A DNA stretch of 64,000 bases from JANWJE01 sp044326545 (lineage in GTDB: Bacteria; Chlamydiota; Chlamydiia; Chlamydiales; Parachlamydiaceae): contig JBIRBM010000001.1 in NCBI GenBank assembly GCA_044326545.1, positions 223,498 through 287,497 of the forward strand. The letters run 5' to 3'. The notes under the pieces are model-generated. The model saw only the letters and a program-made list of their open reading frames with translations, did no database searches and had not been told where the DNA came from. Of the stretch, positions 1 through 9,106 are shown in pieces. The translations under genes were made by a program, and so were the position numbers. Position 1 is the stretch's first letter. Each line of letters starts with the position of its first letter.

Positions 1-214
1 CCCGTTTCATCTCTTGAGTCTGTGCAGGTTTAAAAAAAGGGAGGGGATGCGGAGCGTGCGGGGGCGAAATGTCTGATGAACGGCTCCTTTTTTCGTTAAA
101 AACATCGAAGATGGCTGGATCGACCGATCGGATCTCTGCAAGGGGGTGCTCCCGAATAAGAAAAAGACGGGTTAAATGGATCAATTCCGTGTAGCGATCT
201 TTAAGGGGTGTCAT
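1..214 (-). CDS. partial gene of unknown function, running off the left edge
   Basis: An open frame on the minus strand starts at an ATG at 214 (MTPLKDRYTELIHLTRLF...) and has no stop before base 1, so only the first ~71 residues are present. The start lies 14 nt inside the end of the upstream gene (stop at 201-203), the usual sign of translational coupling. The visible part is a short helical N-terminus followed by a Pro/Ser-rich stretch around residues 45-65. I do not recognise the family. No strong Shine-Dalgarno is visible, as expected for a coupled start. Confidence 0.55.
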   Translation of the reverse strand, partial: MTPLKDRYTELIHLTRLFLIREHPLAEIRSVDPAIFDVFNEKRSRSSDISPPHAPHPLPFFKPAQTQEMKR

Positions 215-923
215 ATAGATGTTGAATAGAAGGGGGAATGGCCTCAAATCCTCTCGTCTGATAGCGGCTGACAAGCAAGGCAATTGCCGGTGATGATTTT
301 TTTGACCATTTAAATTGTTTATGAAAGAAATCTTCTTTGTAAATTTCTGATAAAGCCCGTTGATTGCGCATTAAATAATAGACAACATTTTCATTGTCCG
401 CAAAGTCATGTAAAATGCGAGGGATATAGCGATAGACTTGATTCAATCGGATTTGGAAAGTCTGAAAAGAGCGTTTGATTGGTAGATAAAAGAGGGACGA
501 TCTCGAATGAGGGATATAAGGATTAGTCCACAAAGAATTGAGGAGCTCAAGGTTATACACCGCCATTAGCCAAGCTTGATGAGCTGCCATGTGTAAATGG
601 ACATGACATTTGTTTTCATGAGAAGAGTTGCGTGAAAATTGTTCGCAATATTCTTTAAATTTCGTTAAAGGTCCTTCAATCCAGCGAGAAATGGAGGGGT
701 GTTCTTGTTGCTGAGGAGATCCAATCATTTCGCTTAGAATTTGAATGAGTGCCGGTGGGGATAAAGGGGCGTCGGATCCCACTCTCTCTTCAATCAATTT
801 TTTCATTTGAGAGGTTAAATGGTGGGTCCGGATAAATTTTTCTACAATGAATTGAATCAAAATCGCATTGTCTTCATGAAATGAATTGAAGTGGGGCATC
901 GGGTCTTGCATTTGTGTTGACAC
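201..923 (-). CDS. hypothetical protein, 240 aa, probably cytoplasmic and helical
   Basis: I do not recognise this protein. It has no signal peptide, no clear membrane segment and no catalytic motif I can name. It is rich in His, Gln and aromatic residues, with a mid-section HVHLHMAAHQAW. The start is decided by the ribosome binding site: AAAGGAGG ends 8 nt before a GTG at 923-921. The longer frame beginning at 932 would put its start codon inside the Shine-Dalgarno. A second candidate is the ATG four codons further in. It sits just downstream of mutS in the same orientation and overlaps the next minus-strand gene by 14 nt, so the two probably form an operon. Confidence 0.6.
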   Translation of the reverse strand: MSTQMQDPMPHFNSFHEDNAILIQFIVEKFIRTHHLTSQMKKLIEERVGSDAPLSPPALIQILSEMIGSPQQQEHPSISRWIEGPLTKFKEYCEQFSRNSSHENKCHVHLHMAAHQAWLMAVYNLELLNSLWTNPYIPHSRSSLFYLPIKRSFQTFQIRLNQVYRYIPRILHDFADNENVVYYLMRNQRALSEIYKEDFFHKQFKWSKKSSPAIALLVSRYQTRGFEAIPPSIQHLYDTP

Positions 924-1030
924 AGTCCTCACCTCCTTTCATTTGTGTAGATTTGCTCCGATCAAATGGAACGACTACAGATCGTAGCACACGATTCAAC
1001 AAAATTTCAAATGAAATTCTGAACGGGCTA

Positions 1031-3649
1031 TTATGCCGTATCAAAGAGGGAAAGTTGAAGGTTGTTTAAGTTGGTGTTGGGCTTTGGTGATGAACGCTTG
1101 GGTTTCGAGGGCGCAAAAGCATTTTTTCGATTAGAATTCTCTTCCAAGTGTTCCAAAATTTCTTTTGAGCGATGAATGACGGAAGAGGGCATCCCGGCGA
1201 GCCGAGCGACATGAATTCCGTAGCTCTTATCGGTTCCCCCTTTGACGATCTTTCTTAAAAAGGTTATGTGATCCTCAGCTTCATGGACTGCAACATTGTA
1301 ATTGATGGCCCCCGCAATTCTTTCTTCTAATTTTGTGAGCTCCCAATAGTGTGTGGCAAAGAGTGTTTTAGCCATTCGCCCTTCTGTGCACAGAAGATAT
1401 TCAGCAACGGACCAAGCAATCGAAATCCCGTCATAGGTGCTTGTCCCTCTTCCAATTTCATCTAAAATCACTAAGGAACGGGATGTGGCGTTATTTAAAA
1501 TAGTTGCCGTTTCAGTCATTTCAACCATGAACGTTGACTGCCCCCTTGAAAGATCGTCGCTTGCGCCGATCCGAGTAAAGACTTTGTCAACAATTCCAAT
1601 ATGCGCTTTTTTAGCCGGAACATAAGAGCCGATTTGCGCCATAATCACAATGAGAGCCACTTGCCGCAGATAAGTCGATTTTCCGGCCATATTCGGTCCG
1701 GTAATCAGGAGAAGGCGCTGCTCTTTGTCGTTAAGATAGGTGTCATTAGGAATGAATGTTTCGTTTTTGCAGACCTCTTCGATGACAGGGTGGCGCCCAT
1801 CTTGAATGTGAATCAAATGACTGTCGTCGATGCAAGGACGGCAATAATGATTCTCTTTGGCAACTTCGGCAAGGGCGCTTATACAATCAAGCCTTGCAAT
1901 CGCTTGCGCCACATTCATGACCGATTGGGTATAGGCTGCGATCTCTTCTCTTAAGCGAAGAAAAAGTTCACTTTCAATGGATTGAATCCGCTCCTCTGCA
2001 GTCAGTACCTTGCTCTCATATTCTTTAAGGGCAGGTGAAATGTATCGTTCTGCATTAACAAGGGTTTGACGACGCAAAAATGTATCGGGCATTCGATCTG
2101 TTTGACCACGGCTCACTTCGATGAAATAGCCGAACATCCGATTAAATCCCACTTTCAGTGTTTTGATGCCGGTCTGCTCTCGTAATTCAGATTGGTAGCG
2201 TGCGATCCAAGATTTACTGTCGCGGCTGATTTCGCGCAAATCATCCAGTTCTTTGTTGAATCCATCCCGAAATGTTTTTCCTTCTCCAAGGCGTAAAGGA
2301 GGTTCGTCAACAAGCGCTTGCGCAATTTTTTGATTCATTTCAGGTAAAGGATCGAGTTTTTCCTTCTCGAGTTGAATCCAAGAAGAGGGGAGGCAATCAA
2401 GTAGAGAGGCTAGGGAACCAATAGGAGCAAAAGAGTAGTGGAGGGCCATTAAGTCCCGCGCGGTTGCATAGCCGGCGCTGATTTTCATCATTAAACGTTC
2501 AATGTCCTTCACTTCTAATAGTCTAGCTCTAAGAGTTTTTAAGCAGTGTTCATGATCCAAAAAAGATTGGATAGCCTCTTGCCTTTGATGGATCGTCTTG
2601 ATGGAAAGAAGGGGTTGCTTGACCCATTGATTGAGGAGGCGTGCACCCATAGGAGTGTGTGTGTGGTCTAGGATATTAAGCAGCGTATTTTTACGGGTGC
2701 CATCCTGTAAAGAGGTGGTCAGTTCGAGATTGCGCTGTGTCATCCGATCAAGGCTCATGAAGTGCGAGGTCGAGTAGGCACTAATGGTCTGAATGTGGTG
2801 GATGGGTAAGGATAACACGTCTTGGATGTAGTGAAGCAACGCTCCGGCTGCATTAATGGCTCCGATTTTTCCTTGGAGCCCGAAGCCATCAAGGTTGTAG
2901 ACGTTAAAATGCTGAACCAAAAAATCGCAAGCGGTTTGATGTTCAAAATGCCAATCGGCTTGGGTATTGACCAGAAAGGGATAGGCTTGTCGAATCTCCT
3001 CGAAAAGAGGCAGGTGCTTATTTTTAAATTTTTCAGAGGTGAGGAATTCAGCTGGTTGGAGACGATAAATTTCGTTGAGTAAGTCTTTTTCATCTGTAAA
3101 TTCGGTGACCCAACACTCTCCTGTTGTCAGGTCTAAGAAGGCCAGTCCGATGATTTGACCGGCTTGAGTCAAAGAGGCAAAAAAATTATTATTTTTCTCA
3201 GATAATAAATGGGAGCTCATCACGGTGCCTGGCGTAACGATTCTGACCACTTCCCGTTTAACCAATCCTTTAGCTTTTTTAGGATCTTCAACCTGCTCCG
3301 CAATCGCTACCCGGTAGCCTTTGCCCACTAATTTGTCAACATAGCCATCGCTTGTGTGGAAAGGGATGCCGCTCATCGGGATCTCTTGCCGCTTTGTCAG
3401 TGTCAGATCGAGCTCTTTTGAGAGGAGGTGGGCATCTTCGTAGAATGCTTCATAAAAATCTCCCATGCGGAAGAGGAGGACCGCATCCTTAGCTTGTTGT
3501 TTGCAAGCATGCCATTGAATCATCATAGGAGAAGCTTTAGTTTCGTCAAACAAGGGAAATGGATGATTTGCCCTTTCCTGTGGCGTGAAGTCAGGAAAAT
3601 GTGAGGGAATGATAGGATTTGCTTCAGAGGGGTGATCCAACATGATCAT
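1031..3649 (-). CDS. mutS: DNA mismatch repair protein MutS
   Basis: MutS binds base mismatches and small loops as a dimer and uses ATP to signal repair. The 872-aa length is normal. The N-terminal mismatch-binding domain carries the Phe-x-Glu region as GDFYEAFYEDA near residue 62. The C-terminal ABC ATPase has Walker A GPNMAGKS at about residues 650-657, followed by the DLSRGQSTFMVEM signature region, the VILDEIGRGTSTYDG Walker B segment and the FATHYWELT switch histidine. It ends with a LSLFDTA-like tail resembling beta-clamp-binding peptides (inference). Two ATGs (3649 and 3643) are possible starts. Neither has a strong Shine-Dalgarno. It is divergent from the chitinase-like gene. Confidence 0.97.
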   Translation of the reverse strand: MIMLDHPSEANPIIPSHFPDFTPQERANHPFPLFDETKASPMMIQWHACKQQAKDAVLLFRMGDFYEAFYEDAHLLSKELDLTLTKRQEIPMSGIPFHTSDGYVDKLVGKGYRVAIAEQVEDPKKAKGLVKREVVRIVTPGTVMSSHLLSEKNNNFFASLTQAGQIIGLAFLDLTTGECWVTEFTDEKDLLNEIYRLQPAEFLTSEKFKNKHLPLFEEIRQAYPFLVNTQADWHFEHQTACDFLVQHFNVYNLDGFGLQGKIGAINAAGALLHYIQDVLSLPIHHIQTISAYSTSHFMSLDRMTQRNLELTTSLQDGTRKNTLLNILDHTHTPMGARLLNQWVKQPLLSIKTIHQRQEAIQSFLDHEHCLKTLRARLLEVKDIERLMMKISAGYATARDLMALHYSFAPIGSLASLLDCLPSSWIQLEKEKLDPLPEMNQKIAQALVDEPPLRLGEGKTFRDGFNKELDDLREISRDSKSWIARYQSELREQTGIKTLKVGFNRMFGYFIEVSRGQTDRMPDTFLRRQTLVNAERYISPALKEYESKVLTAEERIQSIESELFLRLREEIAAYTQSVMNVAQAIARLDCISALAEVAKENHYCRPCIDDSHLIHIQDGRHPVIEEVCKNETFIPNDTYLNDKEQRLLLITGPNMAGKSTYLRQVALIVIMAQIGSYVPAKKAHIGIVDKVFTRIGASDDLSRGQSTFMVEMTETATILNNATSRSLVILDEIGRGTSTYDGISIAWSVAEYLLCTEGRMAKTLFATHYWELTKLEERIAGAINYNVAVHEAEDHITFLRKIVKGGTDKSYGIHVARLAGMPSSVIHRSKEILEHLEENSNRKNAFAPSKPKRSSPKPNTNLNNLQLSLFDTA

Positions 3650-3807
3650 AAATGGGTTAAAAAAGAGAAGAAGCGACTATACCCTCTTTTTAATAAAAAG
3701 GGAAACGTTTATCCATTTCCAGCGAAAAATAGCGGAACGCTTTCGATGAAATGTCTTTCTCTTTTTTAGGAGAAGTGCTAGTTTGAAATTTTCTTGCAGA
3801 GGAGAAG

Positions 3808-4932
3808 ATGATGAGAAAAAAATGGGTTAAAATAAGCGTTCTTTTTGTGATGTTTTTCGCTCTTATCGATCGAGATAGAGCTGTTGGATCGCTCATTTAT
3901 GAAACTTATTTAGAAAGCTGGGATAGTCAATGGAATGCGGCCATGACTGGACTGCCTCCCATTCCCTCCACTTCTGCGACGAGATATGACAGCGTTACCT
4001 TAAATATTGCCTTTGCCTCTTATACATTTCCAGGATTAAACGGGGTTCAATTTTCTAATCCGACTGCTGACACACATACAGTCATCGATTTCGTTCATTC
4101 TCAAAATGGAAAAGTCAAAGTTTCCTATGGGGGGGCCTCTTACGCGGGACCCAATTATTTCATCAGTCAGACGTTTGGCTGGCCCAATAATATTCCCAAT
4201 CTTGTGACGGGAGTCACCGACGTGGTGACAACCTATGGTTTTGATGGAGTCGATTTTGACATTGAAGATTCTCTCCCTACAGGAACTCAACCCCAAGAGT
4301 TTGCTGATCAACTGTTCTCTTTTTTGCTAGGGGTCCGCAATGCCTTGCCTAACAAAATCATTTCCCTAACGATTCCTGGGCAAGCATGGGGAACCTATTG
4401 GAAAATTCTTGCGCAGCATGTCGCTGACGCTGGAATCGTTGATTATATTAATTTTATGGAGTACGATATCTGGATTGGGACGCCAACCTATCAAAGCCAG
4501 ATTCAAGCAGATATTGCGACCTATACGAGTCCTACAGGCACCTTTCCCGCTCCCAATTATGCCGTTGGATGGGGAATTCCGGCTAAACTGATACAATTGG
4601 GGCTTATGCCGGGAAATGATGATACACGTCAGTTTCTCTCAGTCTCTGCTTCAGAGGATCTGACGCGGTTTGCTATTGCTAATGGATTATTCGGCGTCAT
4701 GACGTGGGATTTAGATCGCGATGCGGGCACAGATCCGATACCGAGTTTGGGTGGGGCCACGCCTTATCAATATTCAAACGCCATTCGAAACATTCTTTTT
4801 TCTCAGCCGCTGATAAAAAATAGGCTGCTTGCGATGAAAAAGAAACAATTGAATCAATCAAAGAAAAAAGCGCATAAACGCAAACCGCCATTTGAGAAAC
4901 TTCCGCCTCCTTTACATGGAGCGCCTGAATAA
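3808..4932 (+). CDS. secreted glycoside hydrolase family 18 (chitinase-like) protein
   Basis: GH18 enzymes cleave beta-1,4-linked N-acetylglucosamine polymers by substrate-assisted catalysis. The 374-aa protein has a basic, hydrophobic N-terminus (residues 1-26) that looks like a signal peptide. The family signature DGxDxDxE is present as D146-G-V-D149-F-D151-I-E153, E153 being the predicted acid. Flanking strands KVKVSYGG (about 102-109) and a C-terminal GVMTWDLDRDAG fit the TIM barrel. The last ~45 residues form a Lys-rich, then Pro-rich tail outside the barrel. AGGAG precedes the tandem ATG start. It stands alone between divergent mutS and the convergent phosphatase gene. The substrate could be host chitin or glycan, or peptidoglycan-like material. 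Confidence 0.85.
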   Translation: MMRKKWVKISVLFVMFFALIDRDRAVGSLIYETYLESWDSQWNAAMTGLPPIPSTSATRYDSVTLNIAFASYTFPGLNGVQFSNPTADTHTVIDFVHSQNGKVKVSYGGASYAGPNYFISQTFGWPNNIPNLVTGVTDVVTTYGFDGVDFDIEDSLPTGTQPQEFADQLFSFLLGVRNALPNKIISLTIPGQAWGTYWKILAQHVADAGIVDYINFMEYDIWIGTPTYQSQIQADIATYTSPTGTFPAPNYAVGWGIPAKLIQLGLMPGNDDTRQFLSVSASEDLTRFAIANGLFGVMTWDLDRDAGTDPIPSLGGATPYQYSNAIRNILFSQPLIKNRLLAMKKKQLNQSKKKAHKRKPPFEKLPPPLHGAPE

Positions 4933-4990
4933 GAAGCTGCCTTCATATTTTTTTTGCGTTTGGGCTCCGTCAAAGCCTCGGGTTTGAAAG

Positions 4991-5035
4991 CTTGCAAAAG
5001 AGTCCATGTCGAAAAGCGATAGCCTCTTTTGCAAG
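4991..5035. terminator. 12-bp perfect stem-loop between convergent genes
   Basis: CTTGCAAAAGAG (4991-5002) pairs perfectly with CTCTTTTGCAAG (5024-5035) across a 21-nt loop. It lies between the ends of two convergent genes and may terminate both. No long T-run follows directly, so the terminator role is an inference. Confidence 0.45.
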
Positions 5036-5097
5036 ATTCCAACCGAGAGAACTTTCTTTTCATCCCAAATAGCATTTCTGGTCCCTAAACAGAGTGT

Positions 5098-7170
5098 TTA
5101 ACTCGATGTCGTTGCCGATAACCCTTGCATTGTCAAGAACACCTCCATTGGCAGGCCAAATAAATGCGCTTCTTTACCGAGTTTAAGTCCTTTTGCACCA
5201 GTATTCATTTCTGTAATCTCCAAATTTCCTGATTTTGAAATCATCGTCTTAAAGATTTCAATAAATTGCATTTGTTTTTCTCCCCCTTTTTCCATCATTT
5301 CTGAATGTGAGGGATAATAACCATTGATTTCGGCCATGATGGCAAAAGTTTTGGCTACCATATCCATGAATCCCGTTCGATCTTTTCCGCTCATGCAGTT
5401 AAATGCACACTTAAAACCAGAGATTTTTTTAGTGTTTTCTTCACCTTGATTGATTAACTCAACTGCTTGGTCCATCACATTGGTTAAATTGAGAACCTTG
5501 GCTCCAATTTCATATTGATTGTCCCCTTCCAGGTAAGCTTTCTTATCATCCATGAGTTTCGTGATGTCCTCGATTAATAAGTTTAAGTTAGTCAACTGAT
5601 TGGTTAAACTTGCCAATTTTTTTTCCATTGTTGTTTTGTCTTCTTCACTCAAAGAGGGGTCGCTAAGGTTTAGCTTAAGTGTGTCCATGTTTTCTCTGAT
5701 TTTTTTCCGAATGATGTCAGATTGTGTCTGTAGTTCTTTGAATGCTTCCTTGTTGTAATCGTATTGTTGGCTCAATCCAAGTTTCCAATAAACGGCTCCT
5801 GAGTTAACTCCGAAATTAAATCCATTCACTTTGACTTTAACCGAAAATTCAGCACCGTCTAATTCGAGCTTATCCTGATTTTCAAAGCTCTTGAGGGCTT
5901 CTATTTGATCCGAGAGTAATCTCCACTCATTGTCCAGCGTAACTAACTGAGATCCAAACCGGCGCACAGAGTCAGGGGTGACTAAACTGACAGAATTGAA
6001 ATTGAGCTGAAACCCGCCCGGCTTATTCTGGGCCTCTTCTAGAGTTAAACCTTGCGATGCGATTTCTTGTAAAAGAGCTGCTTGAAGTAATTCTTTAGCA
6101 GCTTGTTTAGAATTTTTTTTCCGGATATCAACCTCTTCCTCGTATTTATCTGATGTAATCGCATGACGTAAAGCCCGGAAAATGGTTTTATCAGAAAATT
6201 GAAGATTAGATTCCCAAGCATTGATCAGGTGAGGCTCTTGCCGATTTCTGCTCGAAACGCCGGTTTCTCCGAAAGTCTTTGTGAAAATAGCGGTCGCGAC
6301 ACCTTTTTTAGTAATTTTAAGATCAAATTCTTTGTTAAGAGGAATCTGCTGGCTTTCAAAAGAAACATCAGAGTGTCCTTTGACTTCTATTGTTCCTTTG
6401 ATCGTTTTCCGTTTTTTCTGACTCAAATCTTGAGCGACAAATGATCTGTATTGATTGAGAATCTCTTTTTCGGAAAAAAATGTTTGAAAATAATACATTC
6501 GGTTTAGGCCAACGACACCGGCTCGGCGATTAATCTCTTTTTTGTCAATGTTACTCACGAGGAGTTCATCGCTTGATGAGTTTGATGAGCTTGATGAGCT
6601 TGATGATTGATCAATTTGTAATCGATCAGTGTTCTCCATTTGTTTTCGGATCATTTCAAATTTGTGAATTGCAACTTGATGTGTTTTAACAAAACAGGCT
6701 AAAAACCGAATCCATTTAGCTTTCCATCCATCTTCTATAAGAAGTGCAATCTTTACGTCCCCCCGATAACTTGTCTCATTGATGTGTTTTGCCACTTCAA
6801 TTTGAGTGTTACGAATCACCTGTCCGATCTCTTTTTCCGCTTTTTTTAAATGTTTACTGAGTGCTTTAATCTCTTTTTTACTCAGAATATCAACATGGGA
6901 TTTTTGTTCATTGATGATAGTCTCTAATTGGTTGCTTAATGCGTCAATTTTGTCCTTAGCTGTTTCATAAATAGCGTGTAATTCATCGGTACCTGTTATC
7001 TCTAACACCTCTGAGTTTTGTCTCTTGAGTTCATTCAACATGGTGACGGCATGCCCCATGAAATTGGAAACGCGCGATTGAGCCTCACTCTTACTCAAAA
7101 CGTTGAAAGAATCATCGTCAGTAGAGATTAAAGGAGTGGTCGAATCGTAAGATGGAAGTCTTGATGCCAT
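5098..7170 (-). CDS. SopB/IpgD-type phosphoinositide phosphatase, putative type III effector
   Basis: The 690-aa protein carries the active-site loop C592-M-S-G-K-D-R598-T-G within NCMSGKDRTG. This is almost identical to the CX5R loop of SopB/SigD and IpgD, the Salmonella and Shigella effectors that dephosphorylate host phosphoinositides. A second family landmark, GFNFGVNSGAVYWKLGL (about 450-466), resembles the conserved FN-GVN...KLGLG segment upstream of the active site in that family. Residues 40-130 are helical and coiled-coil-like, and a poly-Ser tract lies at 189-200. There is no signal peptide, as expected for type III export. AAGGAG lies just upstream of the ATG. It is transcribed divergently from the kinase-like gene at 7387. 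Enzyme class is well supported; secretion is inferred. Confidence 0.82.
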   Translation of the reverse strand: MASRLPSYDSTTPLISTDDDSFNVLSKSEAQSRVSNFMGHAVTMLNELKRQNSEVLEITGTDELHAIYETAKDKIDALSNQLETIINEQKSHVDILSKKEIKALSKHLKKAEKEIGQVIRNTQIEVAKHINETSYRGDVKIALLIEDGWKAKWIRFLACFVKTHQVAIHKFEMIRKQMENTDRLQIDQSSSSSSSSNSSSDELLVSNIDKKEINRRAGVVGLNRMYYFQTFFSEKEILNQYRSFVAQDLSQKKRKTIKGTIEVKGHSDVSFESQQIPLNKEFDLKITKKGVATAIFTKTFGETGVSSRNRQEPHLINAWESNLQFSDKTIFRALRHAITSDKYEEEVDIRKKNSKQAAKELLQAALLQEIASQGLTLEEAQNKPGGFQLNFNSVSLVTPDSVRRFGSQLVTLDNEWRLLSDQIEALKSFENQDKLELDGAEFSVKVKVNGFNFGVNSGAVYWKLGLSQQYDYNKEAFKELQTQSDIIRKKIRENMDTLKLNLSDPSLSEEDKTTMEKKLASLTNQLTNLNLLIEDITKLMDDKKAYLEGDNQYEIGAKVLNLTNVMDQAVELINQGEENTKKISGFKCAFNCMSGKDRTGFMDMVAKTFAIMAEINGYYPSHSEMMEKGGEKQMQFIEIFKTMISKSGNLEITEMNTGAKGLKLGKEAHLFGLPMEVFLTMQGLSATTSS

Positions 7171-7386
7171 GATTAACTCCTTGTGATTAATTCAATTAAT
7201 TTAATTTTAGTTCATTTTTTTATGTTTCATTTAAAATTTATATTTGTTTTTCGTAAATTTCATGGATTTTTTTTGTTTTTTTTGTTTTTTGTTTATTTAT
7301 TTTCTTTACAGTAAATTAACTTTAAACTCACTCATTTAAAAATATTATTTTAGTATAATTTCATCGAAATAACATGGTAGGTATTT
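7171..7386. promoter_or_regulatory. AT-rich divergent promoter region with overlapping -10 boxes
   Basis: This 216-nt spacer separates the divergent phosphatase and kinase-like genes. On the plus strand TATAAT lies at 7354-7359, 28 nt before the kinase-like ATG. On the minus strand TATACT (7357-7352) overlaps it. No good -35 box is visible. The remainder is T/A-rich with long T-runs at 7240-7310. Confidence 0.4.
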
Positions 7387-8964
7387 ATGAATTTTCAGAA
7401 TTTTAATGATGATGAAATAAAACTATTGTTAAATCTAACAAATCCAATGACCCAATTAACAGTTGGAGATAACGGCAGAATTGTCAAAAGAGGTGTTGTC
7501 TCTTATTTTTTTTATTCGCTAGGGGTTTACCGCGAGAGAGATGACCATCGATTAAAAGAAAGAATGAATGCACTGATCGATCAACTTCTCGAGGGTGATA
7601 AAAGCGATCCTTGTTCAGCTCAAGATCATGTATGGAAGAAAATCAAAACAATGACGGGTCAAGAGAGCAGTGTAGAGTCAATCGATCTGTTTTTAAAAAG
7701 AATCGGACTGTTTAAGGAGACGCAAGTAGACAAATCGAAATTGAAAACAATGTTCAATTCAATTGAAAAATTTAAGAAAGAAAATGATTTTCGATCAGAT
7801 TTTCAGAAGCTATTTTTTTTGGAAGAAAAAAAACATTTAAAGCAGCGTCTTTTGGATTTCAGTCAAAAGATTGAATCATTGGACCACAATGATCTGAAGG
7901 GGGTGCTCATTCAAGAGTATCAAAGATTGGCCAATGATTTAGAGCCAAGAAAAAAAGATGCAGAATTAACCAGTTATCTTCTTGATCTTAAAAGAAAAAT
8001 CGCTCACCTCTCTTCAACGAACGATTCTCTCTCTTTGGAACAGCTCAAACACATGGTTCAATACGATCTGATGGAGGTTCAATTACTTTCTAAAATCGCT
8101 CGAATGAATTTTTTGTCCAAAATTGGCATTATGGGATCTTCTGATAAAGGAGCGACAGGGACAATTCTTGTCAAAGATTTAAGTCAAAGAGTGTTGGGGG
8201 TGTTTAAACCCGATGGAGTTTATGCATCGGTTACCATAAAAATCAAGGAGATGTTTAAAAAAAGATTTGGGCAATTGAGCTTATTATCTCAAAGCAAATA
8301 TGCACGCCCAAAAGCGGAGTATGTCTCTTATCGAATCGACAGGTTTTTTGCAATCGGCTCCGTGCCGGCATCGCGCCTTGTGATCTTTAACGGCGCTCAA
8401 GGAGTGTTTCAATTAGCGGCAAGTGTTGCGCAAAAGACAAGGCAGGCAAAAAAAGAGTCATCTTCTGATATCGGGAGTCGCCTGAAAGAGGCTAAAGATG
8501 TTCAACGGCTGCTGAATAAAGATCGCTTCAAAGAATCAGAGCTTGAGCTTTTTCAAAGATTTGCCATTCACGATTTTTTAATCGGCAATCTTGATGCCCA
8601 TGAGGAGAATTGGTTCATTGATAGCAATGACAAAGGGGAGATGACGGCAATTATCGGAATTGATAAAGCCAATAGTTGGATTGAAAAAAATCCTAACCCA
8701 GGAGACAGCCGAACACGGAATCAGTACAAATGGAAGGGGATGACGATCGCTCAACAGCCCTTCACTTCTTCGATGAGAAATTTGATGAGATCGTTTACGG
8801 AAGAAAAAATGGAGCAATTTTTCAAAGAGATTGAAGCCGAATTTCCCGATTTTTTTAACGAAAAGATCAAAACATTAGCTCTTGAAAGAGCTGCACGTCT
8901 TGTAACAATGGGGGGGGAAAGTGATTCAACACCCGCTTCGCTAGCGGTTGCTCATACGCTGTAA
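7387..8964 (+). CDS. PI3/PI4-kinase-like protein, putative effector
   Basis: The C-terminal half of this 525-aa protein has the motif order of phosphatidylinositol 3/4-kinases, especially type II PI4-kinases. These are a nucleotide-binding lysine in VFKPDG (K274), a catalytic loop IGNLDAHEENW (D403 and N408, spaced as in D-x4-N), and an I-x-I-D-x-x-N-S segment (D426) in place of the Mg-binding DFG-like motif. Residues 1-240 are helical with no recognisable domain. No signal peptide is present. It is divergent from the SopB/IpgD-like phosphatase, which supports a role in host phosphoinositide metabolism. HipA-like or actin-kinase-like folds have similar loops and remain alternatives, and the substrate is unproven. 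Confidence 0.62.
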   Translation: MNFQNFNDDEIKLLLNLTNPMTQLTVGDNGRIVKRGVVSYFFYSLGVYRERDDHRLKERMNALIDQLLEGDKSDPCSAQDHVWKKIKTMTGQESSVESIDLFLKRIGLFKETQVDKSKLKTMFNSIEKFKKENDFRSDFQKLFFLEEKKHLKQRLLDFSQKIESLDHNDLKGVLIQEYQRLANDLEPRKKDAELTSYLLDLKRKIAHLSSTNDSLSLEQLKHMVQYDLMEVQLLSKIARMNFLSKIGIMGSSDKGATGTILVKDLSQRVLGVFKPDGVYASVTIKIKEMFKKRFGQLSLLSQSKYARPKAEYVSYRIDRFFAIGSVPASRLVIFNGAQGVFQLAASVAQKTRQAKKESSSDIGSRLKEAKDVQRLLNKDRFKESELELFQRFAIHDFLIGNLDAHEENWFIDSNDKGEMTAIIGIDKANSWIEKNPNPGDSRTRNQYKWKGMTIAQQPFTSSMRNLMRSFTEEKMEQFFKEIEAEFPDFFNEKIKTLALERAARLVTMGGESDSTPASLAVAHTL

Positions 8965-9003
8965 AGATTCAATCTTACCCAGAGCGTGAATTGAGATTGA
9001 TAG

Positions 9004-9019
9004 TGGCACGATATTTGCA
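9004..9019 (+). promoter_or_regulatory. sigma-54 (RpoN) promoter
   Basis: TGGCACGATATTTGCA matches the -24/-12 consensus TGGCACN5TTGCA, with exactly 10 nt between the GG and GC elements. The start of transcription would be near 9030, about 75 nt before the ATG of the coiled-coil gene. It lies in a true intergenic gap, and no comparable match was seen in the other spacers I read. Confidence 0.75.
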
Positions 9020-9106
9020 TGACATGACAGAGCCATTTTTTATTGAGAGCATGTCTGTGCATCTGATTTTAAAGGGTGTTGTCTTTATCAATTTTGAGGT
9101 ATGTTT

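Noticed and set aside
985..1022. Small inverted repeat AATTTCAAATGAAATT downstream of mutS
   Set aside because: Only 6 bp of AT-rich stem and no T-run; too weak to call a terminator.
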